The notes beneath the pieces were generated by a model. The model was not told where the DNA came from and searched no databases. It was given only the letters and a program-made list of their open reading frames with translations. This document shows, piece by piece, positions 5,932-12,028 of a DNA stretch of 12,960 nucleotides. Location of the stretch: the NCBI GenBank assembly GCA_900548085.1, contig URJF01000031.1, forward strand, positions 1 through 12,960. Reading direction: 5' to 3'. Made by a program: the position numbers and the translations under genes. Every line of letters begins with the position of its first letter. Position 1 is the first letter of the stretch. The stretch comes from an uncultured Oscillospiraceae bacterium (GTDB lineage: Bacteria; Bacillota; Clostridia; Oscillospirales; Acutalibacteraceae).

Positions 5932-7377
5932 ATGAAAATGAAAAAAGCTTTGTCCGTATTGTTGTCTGTGATGATGGTGTTCAGCGTGTTCACTGTTTCT
6001 CAGCCTGCATATGCCAAAGCAAAGTATCAGCTCAAGGCGTCAAGCATTACTTCATCAAGTGCAAAAATGACTTGGACTAAGGTTAAAAAAGCAGACGGCT
6101 ATGCTTTAGAGCGCTATGACAGTAAGTCTAAGAAGTGGAAAACAACTAAGACTGTCACTTCTGCAAAGACTACCTCGTATACAGTAAAAAAGCTTAAGCC
6201 CTACACAAAATACAGCTTTAGAATACGCTCTTATAAGAAAAAGGGCAAGAAAAAATCATATTCAAAAACTCTCGCTAAGAGGGGAGTGCTCACTCGTCCA
6301 TCTGCACCGAGCTCATTGAAGGTAAAGTATGATGACTCCGGTAAGTACGCAGGACTGAAAATAACTTGGAAAAAGTCAAGTGCGGACGGCTACAAGCTTA
6401 TGTATTCCAATGATTCTAAGTTTAAGAAGTCCTCCTTTGTGTATTTAGGCAGGACTGTTACCGAGTATAATATCTACAATCCGTCAAAGGCTACATTCTA
6501 TGTTAAGATTTATTCCTACAAAAATTATAAGGGCAAGAAGTATTATTCTCCTGCCGCAAAGACCGTTAAGTATAAGAATAACAAAAAGCCAAAAAAGATT
6601 TCCTACTCCGTAAAAGATTATTATATTTACAACGGCAGTCAAAAGATTTTCGGCAGGTTCTATCAGACCAACAAAAAAGGCAAACGACCTACCGTCATTC
6701 TTTCCCACAGCTGTGCCATGAACGGTGAGTCTTTGAACGCATATTCAACAGCTATTGCCGAGGCAGGCTATAATGCATATGCTATGGACTTTAGGGGCGG
6801 AAGCAAAAACAGTAAGAGCGACGGCTCGATGACAAAGATGACCGTGTTTACCGAAAAGTCCGATTTGGACTGTATCATAAAGAAAATACGCACTTTGTCT
6901 ACAGTTGACTCTAACAATGTATTTCTCTTAGGCACGAGCCAAGGCGGACTTGTCTCTGCTTTGTCAGCCAACAACAAATCATCTCAGATTAGGGGATTGA
7001 TACTTATGTATCCGGGCCTTAATGCTGCGGACGATGCCACCAAGACATATAAGGGCAAGGACATTCCCGACACAATCAGTCTCCCTATGGGTATGGGAAC
7101 TCTCGGTAAGAATTATATTAAAACGCTTATCGACTATGATGTGTTTAAAAATATTAAGGGCTACACCAACAATGTCATAATTTTCCACGGAACAATGGAT
7201 AACACCGTTCCTATCAGCTATTCCCAAAAAGCAGTGGATACATATAAGCACGCTGAGCTTATAAAAATCATCGGAGCTATGCATGGCTTTAATTCGGACA
7301 ATTACTCTTTGTTCGGCGACTATGACAATCAGGTAGTACCTAAGCTGTTATCCTTTATAAAGAAAAATATCAAGTAA
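5932..7377 (+). CDS. Secreted alpha/beta hydrolase with two N-terminal fibronectin type III domains
   Basis: The protein has 481 residues. A signal peptide (basic MKMKKAL, hydrophobic core, cut after AYA about residue 28) leads to two FN3-like domains at about 31-118 and 122-214. Both are very rich in Lys, Tyr and Ser with tryptophan (MTWTK, ITWKK) at the usual place. An alpha/beta-hydrolase domain (about 222-481) has nucleophile S336 in GTSQGG, D423 in HGTMDNTVP, H451 in AMHGF and an oxyanion-region SHSCAMNGES at 258-267. The order and the FDFRGG-like MDFRGG (285-290) resemble small feruloyl/cinnamoyl esterases and related acyl hydrolases. It should act outside the cell, with the basic FN3 part binding wall polymer or polysaccharide (inference). 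No sortase motif is seen. The substrate is unproven. Confidence 0.85.
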   Translation: MKMKKALSVLLSVMMVFSVFTVSQPAYAKAKYQLKASSITSSSAKMTWTKVKKADGYALERYDSKSKKWKTTKTVTSAKTTSYTVKKLKPYTKYSFRIRSYKKKGKKKSYSKTLAKRGVLTRPSAPSSLKVKYDDSGKYAGLKITWKKSSADGYKLMYSNDSKFKKSSFVYLGRTVTEYNIYNPSKATFYVKIYSYKNYKGKKYYSPAAKTVKYKNNKKPKKISYSVKDYYIYNGSQKIFGRFYQTNKKGKRPTVILSHSCAMNGESLNAYSTAIAEAGYNAYAMDFRGGSKNSKSDGSMTKMTVFTEKSDLDCIIKKIRTLSTVDSNNVFLLGTSQGGLVSALSANNKSSQIRGLILMYPGLNAADDATKTYKGKDIPDTISLPMGMGTLGKNYIKTLIDYDVFKNIKGYTNNVIIFHGTMDNTVPISYSQKAVDTYKHAELIKIIGAMHGFNSDNYSLFGDYDNQVVPKLLSFIKKNIK

Positions 7378-7390
7378 ATTGAGTATAAAA

Positions 7391-7420
7391 AACCTGCTAA
7401 TGCCTAAGCGTTAGCAGGTT
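7391..7420 (+). terminator. Intrinsic terminator after the secreted hydrolase gene
   Basis: A perfect 10-bp stem AACCTGCTAA (7391-7400) and TTAGCAGGTT (7411-7420), which can be extended inward to 13 pairs with one G-U pair and a 4-base loop. It is followed by a run of Ts. A matching A-run before the stem allows some action on the other strand. Confidence 0.92.
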
Positions 7421-7577
7421 TTTTTATTCGGTGAGCAATCACAAGAACTGTTTTGTTCTGTATCAGCTTTCAAACCGCCGACTAAATAGCTGTTTCGTTT
7501 TTTACATCAAGTGAGGCTGTTGCCTTGTCTAACAGAACTATATCTCTTCTTTACAATGCCCTATAAAGTTGTATTCT
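7410..7577 (-). pseudogene. Decayed ABC transporter ATPase fragment (Walker B to H-loop)
   Basis: Reading the - strand in one frame from 7577 downward gives RIQLYRAL, a stop, RRDIVLLDKATASLDVKN, ETAI, a stop, SAV, a stop, then KLIQNKTVLVIAHRIKK. This lines up with the ABC exporter ATPase segment 'RISIARAL...IVLLDEATASLD...ET.I...L...KTVLVIAHR', i.e. helix after the signature, Walker B, D-loop and the switch histidine. The three in-frame stops are TAA (7551-7553), TAG (7482-7484) and TGA (7470-7472); the latter two are one transition away from CAG and CGA. The catalytic Glu after Walker B is Lys. No Walker A or signature motif precedes it, and the 3' end runs into the hydrolase terminator. It is a relic with no likely function. 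Confidence 0.82.
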
Positions 7578-7585
7578 TATAATTT

Positions 7586-7756
7586 TTAAGTTACTGCCTT
7601 ATGAGGCTTTAGCAAATCAGTCGCCACCTTGACATCTATCAGTATCTCTATTCCTTCATAATGTCCCAGAGGAAATTCGGGATTTACTCTGTCCACTCTG
7701 AGTTTGTTTGCCTCTGCTTCATTGACACCGAGATAGAACATTCTATCATCCATCAT
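7586..7756 (-). CDS. Unrecognised small ORF, 56 aa; may be a gene remnant
   Basis: An open frame from ATG 7756 to TAA 7586 encodes 56 residues starting MMDDRMFYLGV and containing ANKLRVDRVN and GHYEGIEILIDVKVATDLL. Its composition looks protein-like, with charged residues alternating with hydrophobic ones, but I do not recognise a family. In-frame codons continue upstream to a TGA at 7775-7777 and there is no ribosome site next to the ATG. A strong AGGAGGT (7786-7792, - strand) lies about 30 bases upstream; the starts near it (TTG, then ATG AAT GTA TGA) run into stops within a few codons. This suggests the original 5' end was lost to a frameshift. It sits directly upstream of the ABC relic on the same strand, so both may derive from one decayed operon. 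Confidence 0.4.
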   Translation of the reverse strand: MMDDRMFYLGVNEAEANKLRVDRVNPEFPLGHYEGIEILIDVKVATDLLKPHKAVT

Positions 7757-7795
7757 ACATTCATATCTGCCTTGTCAACAGCTTTACCTCCTATA

Positions 7796-7827
7796 GTTAG
7801 CAAAAATACTCTTTTTTGTTAACAAAA
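7796..7827. repeat. Overlapping inverted repeats (AT-rich palindrome)
   Basis: A perfect 14-bp palindrome TTTTGTTAACAAAA (7814-7827) overlaps a larger imperfect inverted repeat, GTTAGCAAAAA (7796-7806) against TTTTTTGTTAAC (7811-7822) with a short TACTC loop. It lies between the DUF2207 terminator and the unknown small ORF. It could be an operator or part of a terminator; nothing decides. Confidence 0.4.
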
Positions 7828-7829
7828 CG

Positions 7830-7860
7830 ATACCCCTCTCGGCTTAACCAAAAGGGGTAT
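7830..7860 (-). terminator. Likely terminator after the DUF2207 gene
   Basis: A perfect 8-bp inverted repeat, ATACCCCT (7830-7837) and AGGGGTAT (7853-7860), has a 15-base loop and lies 13 bases past the stop codon. On the - strand it is followed by CGTTTTGTT, a modest U-tract, so efficiency is uncertain. Confidence 0.65.
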
Positions 7861-7873
7861 TTAGTATATTATT

Positions 7874-9586
7874 TTACCAGCTTCCGCCGCCACCGCCGCC
7901 GAAACCGCCGCCGGAGAAGCCTCCGCCACCGCCAAAGCTTCCACCCGAAAAACCACCGGTAGAGTTGTTATGCTCGGGAGGTGTAATCATAACTCTGTTC
8001 ATATCTCTGAACGAGCCGTGCATAAATGAGTATGCCCACATACTGCTGTACGGGTTGTAACCGTAGTACCATCTCGGAGGCTCCATAGCTATTGACTCAA
8101 ACTTTTTTGTCCATTTGTCAGATACGCCCAAAACATAAGCATAGGGCAGTATGTCATAAAAGTATGATGGATTTTCCTCTACCAGAGCCTCAAGTCTGTC
8201 TTTTTCCGCAGTCTCTAAGAATGTCTTAAATCCTTTTATTTTGCCGAGTATCTCTACGCCTTTGTTCGAGCGCTTGCGTACAAAGCATGCCATTATTGCC
8301 GCAATAACTGATATTATGATTCCGGCGATAACAAATACTTCACCGTTTTCAATGGGGTACGCTCTGTTTTGTAAGAATAATACAAATGCTACAGACAGAG
8401 CCGCACCGAACCAGCAAAGCAGTCTCATTAGTATTGATTTTGATGTGAACACCTCATCGTGCTTAGAGCCGGACGGTGATCTGTATTTGTTGACGATTCT
8501 TTCAATATACGGATAAAAGTCTCGTTTCAGTTCTTTTAGCGTTACCTCGTTTCCTCTGCCGCTAAACAAACCGGACATAAATATTGATTTTGCTCCGTCT
8601 TTGCCGTTGTATGGTTTGATTCTTTTGATAACTGTATTTTTCTTATCCTTTTCGTCTATCTCCACATATCCCTCGTTAGCGAGTTCAATCAGCAGGGGAA
8701 CAACATCCTCGTTAGTTACCTTGCCGTTTTCCCAATATGATACGTCTACACAGCTCATATTTTCGGGCGGATAAAATTCAATGGTCTCTACCGGCTTTTT
8801 GTCCCTGCCGTGTTTGTACCAAATAATGATTGTCAGTATCAGCAGTAACAACGGAACAGCTACCATCAGTCCGTACATTATGTACTGACCGGACCAGTTG
8901 AATGTGAAGTAGTTGTCCTCGAGCTCAATTCTGATTGTCAGTGCCTCGTTTTCATTCAACGGAGCTGTAGTTTTTCCGCTGATAACATTGTCTTTCACAC
9001 TGAATTTGATTATATCCGTGCCCTCGGTTCCATATGTTCCGGATGAAAATCCGATTTTGCTCTCATCAAAATTTTTAGGCATCTTGATGCTGAAGGTCAC
9101 ATTTTGTATAACCGTGTCCCATCCGTCACCTATTATGTTGTAGTACAGCTCATCTGCATTCTTTACAGTGTCGGGACCGATTGCGTAGTCATAGGAGATT
9201 TTGTAGGATTTGTCACCTGTGTAGGTGTTGTCCTCGTCACCTATTTGCAGGACAGTGTTGTTTCCTTCGGTATATTTTTCGTACGGGTCGCTGCAATCTA
9301 TGTTTCTTAGCTTTATTCTTACATACTCACTGCTTCCGTCTGCACGATTGATATAAAAATTTGTTGGTATATATCTGTATATGCCGTGCTTTTCTATATT
9401 GAACTTAGCGTCAATGCTTTCTGTTACGTGCAGAGTGTTATCTTCGCCTACATCAATATTTACATCATAATTTTTAATGTAATAATCATAAACCGGCACA
9501 TCATCTTCTGCATATGCCGAAAAGCAGGGGAGAAGTACAACTGCAAGCATTATGGCACATACAGTAGCTCGCATGATTTTTTTCAT
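7874..9586 (-). CDS. DUF2207 domain membrane protein with glycine-rich C-terminus
   Basis: The protein has 570 residues. A signal peptide (about 1-26, AYA/ED) precedes an extracytoplasmic domain 27-230 with the DUF2207 pattern: YDYYIKNYDVNIDVGEDNTLHVTESID, GIYRYIP, YKISYDYAI and LYYNIIGDGWD. Membrane helices follow at about 235-257, 384-405 and 417-435, with a cytoplasmic segment between them (VVPLLIELANEGYVEI resembles a winged-helix-like part). The tail from about 543 is a Gly/Ser/Phe-rich run ending in GGGGSW, common in this family. The start is the ATG at 9586, overlapping the lemA stop by one base; a TTG three bases earlier is less likely. DUF2207 genes commonly adjoin lemA; the function is unknown, with an envelope role the usual suggestion. 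Confidence 0.92.
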   Translation of the reverse strand: MKKIMRATVCAIMLAVVLLPCFSAYAEDDVPVYDYYIKNYDVNIDVGEDNTLHVTESIDAKFNIEKHGIYRYIPTNFYINRADGSSEYVRIKLRNIDCSDPYEKYTEGNNTVLQIGDEDNTYTGDKSYKISYDYAIGPDTVKNADELYYNIIGDGWDTVIQNVTFSIKMPKNFDESKIGFSSGTYGTEGTDIIKFSVKDNVISGKTTAPLNENEALTIRIELEDNYFTFNWSGQYIMYGLMVAVPLLLLILTIIIWYKHGRDKKPVETIEFYPPENMSCVDVSYWENGKVTNEDVVPLLIELANEGYVEIDEKDKKNTVIKRIKPYNGKDGAKSIFMSGLFSGRGNEVTLKELKRDFYPYIERIVNKYRSPSGSKHDEVFTSKSILMRLLCWFGAALSVAFVLFLQNRAYPIENGEVFVIAGIIISVIAAIMACFVRKRSNKGVEILGKIKGFKTFLETAEKDRLEALVEENPSYFYDILPYAYVLGVSDKWTKKFESIAMEPPRWYYGYNPYSSMWAYSFMHGSFRDMNRVMITPPEHNNSTGGFSGGSFGGGGGFSGGGFGGGGGGSW

Positions 9587-10143
9587 CAAAACTTCACCTG
9601 TACAGCCTGTCTTTCTGCCTCGTCATCTACAGCAAACATTTGCTTTTTGCCAAACTTGAACATAGATGCAACAATTGATGAAGGGAACATTTCTGTCTTG
9701 TTGTTGTATTCTCTGACTACTGCATTGTAGAATTTGCGTGCGTTAGCTATATCTTCTTCCACTTTTTGCAGTTGATTATTCAGGTTAATAAAGTTTTCGT
9801 TAGCCTTTAGGTTCGGATATTGCTCTGCCACAACATTTATTGCTGCGAGCCCCTTTGACAATTCACGGTTTGCCTCAATTTTTTCTTCTGCGGTCATATT
9901 TTGGTAGCCGCTGTTTCTTGCCGAGATAACATTTTGTAAGGTTTCTGCCTCATGCTTTGCATAGCCCTTGACACTTTCTACCAGGTTAGGTATCAAATCC
10001 CAACGCTTTTTGAGATAAACGTCCATTGTCGCAAAAGCTTCCTCAACTTTGTTGCGTCCTTTTACGAGAGCATTGTATGTTCCTGCAATATACAGCAGTA
10101 ACAGTACAACTATTACCACAATGATTATTATTGCTGTTTTCAT
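9586..10143 (-). CDS. lemA: LemA family protein
   Basis: The protein has 185 residues, the standard LemA length. One N-terminal membrane anchor (about 3-22) is followed by an all-helical domain with the family signatures YNALVKGRNKVEEAFATMDVYLKKRWDLIPNLVE, ISARN, YPNLKANENF and the region 'VEEDIANARKFYNAVVREYN', ending in FPSSIVASMFKF. The domain is expected outside the membrane, but its biochemical role is unknown. An AAAGGAG ribosome site lies six bases before the ATG. It starts 12 bases after the pyrophosphatase stop, and its own stop overlaps the DUF2207 start, so the three genes form one operon. Confidence 0.96.
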   Translation of the reverse strand: MKTAIIIIVVIVVLLLLYIAGTYNALVKGRNKVEEAFATMDVYLKKRWDLIPNLVESVKGYAKHEAETLQNVISARNSGYQNMTAEEKIEANRELSKGLAAINVVAEQYPNLKANENFINLNNQLQKVEEDIANARKFYNAVVREYNNKTEMFPSSIVASMFKFGKKQMFAVDDEAERQAVQVKF

Positions 10144-10155
10144 TCTCTTTCTCCT

Positions 10156-10689
10156 TTACATTTGAAAATTTTGAATATAATCGTCTATGCAGTTTTGGAT
10201 AACTTCTTCTGCCACATTTCTCGGCTTAACCTCTGTAACGGATGTGGCCTTGTTATGCTCGAGAGTTTTGTACACTTCAAAGAAGTGCTTGATTTCATCA
10301 AATCTGTGACTCGGCAGCTGGTCAATGTCGTTGTAACCGTTGTAGTTAGGGTCATTTACCGGTACAGCAATTATTTTTTCATCCTGTGCTCCGCTGTCCT
10401 CCATAATCAGTACACCTATTGGCTTACATTCTACCAGCGTCATAGGTCTGATGGTTTCACTGCACAGCACGAGAACGTCCAGTGGATCCTTGTCACTGGC
10501 GTATGTGCGTGGAATAAAGCCGTAGTTAGCCGGATAGTGTGTAGAGGTGAACAATACTCTGTCCAGTTTTAGCATACCTGTTTCTTTATCTAACTCATAT
10601 TTATTTTTTCCGCCTTTGGAGATTTCTATTACAGCATAAAATCTGTCTTTTTTTATTCTCTTAGGTGATATATCGTGCCATATGTTCAT
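10156..10689 (-). CDS. ppa: Inorganic pyrophosphatase, family I (soluble)
   Basis: The protein has 177 residues, the usual size of bacterial family I enzymes, which hydrolyse pyrophosphate to phosphate with Mg2+ and so drive biosynthetic reactions. The motifs are IEISKGGKNKYELD (19-34, with K30 and E32), YPANYGFIP (52-60), the signature DKDPLD (D66, D68, D71) followed by VLVL, and QDEKIIAVP with D103. The ATG at 10689 has a GGAGGT ribosome site (10696-10701) six bases upstream. The in-frame extension back to 10758 is rejected because it runs through the promoter. It is first gene of an operon with lemA and the DUF2207 gene; this partnership has no obvious biochemical logic. Confidence 0.95.
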   Translation of the reverse strand: MNIWHDISPKRIKKDRFYAVIEISKGGKNKYELDKETGMLKLDRVLFTSTHYPANYGFIPRTYASDKDPLDVLVLCSETIRPMTLVECKPIGVLIMEDSGAQDEKIIAVPVNDPNYNGYNDIDQLPSHRFDEIKHFFEVYKTLEHNKATSVTEVKPRNVAEEVIQNCIDDYIQNFQM

Positions 10690-10729
10690 AATATTACCTC
10701 CGTATTGCACTTTATTATTCTTTATTTTC

Positions 10730-10758
10730 ATAATATCATAACTACCTCTGTTCGTCAA
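10730..10758 (-). promoter_or_regulatory. Promoter of the ppa-lemA-DUF2207 operon
   Basis: On the - strand: -35 TTGACG (10753-10758), a 17-bp spacer and -10 TATTAT (10730-10735). Five of six bases match consensus in each element. The leader to the ppa ATG is about 35 bases. Confidence 0.75.
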
Positions 10759-10776
10759 TTAAAATAAGTGTAACAG

Positions 10777-10805
10777 TTGACACCGAAAGAGCGCAACTAT
10801 ATAAT
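10777..10805 (+). promoter_or_regulatory. Fully consensus sigma-A promoter of the MIF-sirtuin operon
   Basis: -35 TTGACA (10777-10782), a 17-bp spacer and -10 TATAAT (10800-10805), i.e. 12 of 12 consensus bases at optimal spacing. It is divergent from the ppa promoter with 18 bp between the -35 elements. Confidence 0.85.
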
Positions 10806-10834
10806 GTATATATACTACATAAGGAGTTGTATTT

Positions 10835-11176
10835 ATGCCTTTTATTAACACAAAAACCAATGTAAAAATCACCGATGCAGACCGTGAAACACTAAAGTCG
10901 GAGTTCGGCAAAGCCATAGAGCTTGTTGGCAAAAGCGAAAGCTGGCTTATGCTTAATTTTGAGGATGATTGCAAAATGTATTTTAAGGGGGAGTCGTCCT
11001 CTCCCATAGCATTCGTGGATGTTTCCGTGTTTGGCAAATCCACCGATGAAGGTTGCGAAAATATGACAAAGGAGATTTGTTCCGTGCTGAATAGGGTTTT
11101 GTCCATACCGGCAGACAAAGTTTATGTCAAGTACAGCGGTACTACCCAATGGGGCTGGAACAATATGAATTTTTAG
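10835..11176 (+). CDS. MIF-family tautomerase (phenylpyruvate tautomerase-like)
   Basis: The protein has 113 residues, the length of the macrophage migration inhibitory factor family. The catalytic Pro sits directly after the initiator Met (MPFINTKTNV), K33 occupies the usual active-site lysine position (VGKSESWLML), and the tail TTQWGWNNMNF with PADKVYVKY matches the family C-terminus. Members are homotrimers that tautomerise keto-enol substrates such as phenylpyruvate in vitro; in bacteria the physiological substrate is mostly unknown. No signal peptide. An AAGGAG ribosome site (10821-10826) lies eight bases before the ATG and the promoter is fully consensus, so expression may be high. The sirtuin gene follows after a single base. 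Confidence 0.92.
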   Translation: MPFINTKTNVKITDADRETLKSEFGKAIELVGKSESWLMLNFEDDCKMYFKGESSSPIAFVDVSVFGKSTDEGCENMTKEICSVLNRVLSIPADKVYVKYSGTTQWGWNNMNF

Positions 11177-11177
11177 T

Positions 11178-11885
11178 ATGACGCTTCAAGAAATAATAGA
11201 CCACAGCAAAAATATTGTCTTTTTCGGAGGAGCAGGTGTTTCTACTGAGAGCGGTATTCCTGATTTTAGGAGCACCGACGGACTATATAACCAAGAGTAT
11301 GATTATCCGCCCGAAGAAATTTTGAGCCACACATTTTTTGTTTCTCATACAGAGGCATTTTATGGCTTCTATCGTGACAAAATGCTTTGTCTCACCGCCG
11401 AGCCTAATGCTGCACACAAAAAGCTCGCCGAGTTAGAGCAGAAAGGAAAGCTCTCTGCTGTAGTTACCCAAAATATAGATGGCTTGCACCAAAAGGCAGG
11501 CAGCAAAAATGTGTTCGAACTTCACGGCAGCATCCACCGTAATTATTGTACCCAATGTCATAAATTTTTTGATGCTGATTTTATTGCAAACAGTGTGGGT
11601 GTTCCAACTTGTGAATGCGGTGGTATAATAAAGCCGGATGTTGTACTCTATGAGGAGGGCTTAGATGATGCAACGGTCACCGGTGCCGTAGACGCAATTT
11701 CATCTGCAGACTGTCTTATAGTAGCCGGTACTTCTCTCAATGTTTATCCTGCAGCGGGCTTTATCCGATATTTCCGTGGAAAATATTTTGTCCTCATTAA
11801 CAGAGATGTTACTCCGGCTGACAAATATGCCGACCTTGTTATTCACGATAGCGTCGGTAAAGTGCTTTCGGATACAATAATATAG
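11178..11885 (+). CDS. cobB: NAD-dependent protein deacylase, Sir2 family
   Basis: The protein has 235 residues, a normal size for bacterial sirtuins. NAD-binding motifs are GAGVSTESGIPDFRS (18-32), TQNIDGLH (97-104) and GTSLNVYPAA (184-193). The catalytic histidine is H116 in ELHGS. The zinc site is formed by C124, C127 (YCTQC) and C145, C147 (PTCECGG), the second pair being C-x-C instead of the common C-x-x-C. KPDVVLYEE (152-160) follows. Such enzymes remove acyl groups from lysines, consuming NAD. The start codon is one base after the tautomerase stop, with no ribosome site of its own beyond the upstream coding end, so translation is presumably coupled. The symbol is the general bacterial name and does not imply known targets. 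Confidence 0.94.
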   Translation: MTLQEIIDHSKNIVFFGGAGVSTESGIPDFRSTDGLYNQEYDYPPEEILSHTFFVSHTEAFYGFYRDKMLCLTAEPNAAHKKLAELEQKGKLSAVVTQNIDGLHQKAGSKNVFELHGSIHRNYCTQCHKFFDADFIANSVGVPTCECGGIIKPDVVLYEEGLDDATVTGAVDAISSADCLIVAGTSLNVYPAAGFIRYFRGKYFVLINRDVTPADKYADLVIHDSVGKVLSDTII

Positions 11886-11936
11886 GTGTATATTTGTACA
11901 CTCTTGACAAAATATATCTAAAATGACTTTTGAATA

Positions 11937-11965
11937 TTGTAAAAACTGCGACAGTATGGTATAAT
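11937..11965 (+). promoter_or_regulatory. Promoter of the GPH transporter, nested in an inverted repeat
   Basis: -35 TTGTAA (11937-11942), a 17-bp spacer and -10 TATAAT (11960-11965). Most of the spacer is the left arm of a 16-bp inverted repeat and the -10 lies in its loop. Transcription should begin near 11972, giving a leader of about 57 bases. Confidence 0.6.
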
Positions 11966-11994
11966 GTGCTCATTAGATTACTGTCGCAGTTTTT
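11941..11994 (+). terminator. 16-bp perfect inverted repeat: sirtuin operon terminator overlapping the next promoter
   Basis: AAAAACTGCGACAGTA (11941-11956) and TACTGTCGCAGTTTTT (11979-11994) are exact reverse complements separated by 22 bases. As RNA from the sirtuin operon it forms an 11-bp GC-containing stem flanked by A5 and U5, the form of an intrinsic, possibly bidirectional terminator 55 bases past the sirtuin stop. As DNA it brackets the -10 element of the transporter promoter, so it could instead, or also, be an operator. Confidence 0.7.
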
Positions 11995-12013
11995 GCGACT
12001 ATTTTTGCGACTA
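11983..12013 (+). repeat. Leader hairpin and tandem TTTTTGCGACTA repeats
   Basis: Two exact tandem copies of TTTTTGCGACTA (11990-12001 and 12002-12013) follow the right arm of the inverted repeat. The first can pair with GTCGCA (11983-11988) to make a 6-bp hairpin GTCGCA-GTTTT-TGCGAC, followed by TATTTTT, an attenuator-like arrangement in the transporter leader. The second GCGAC could compete for the same GTCGC. Confidence 0.55.
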
Positions 12014-12028
12014 AAGGGGTATAGTTTA

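Noticed and set aside
7410..7577. ABC ATPase fragment as a functional gene using stop-codon readthrough
   Set aside because: Three different stops, no Walker A or signature motif, a Lys in place of the catalytic Glu and a 3' end merged with a terminator all point to a relic.
7868..7960. GC-rich CCGCC-type repeat on the + strand as a DNA repeat element
   Set aside because: It is the coding sequence of the glycine-rich tail of the DUF2207 protein on the - strand.
11990..12013. Tandem TTTTTGCGACTA repeat as a CRISPR or integration site
   Set aside because: Only two adjacent copies without spacers, no cas or integrase gene nearby, and the position fits a transporter leader.
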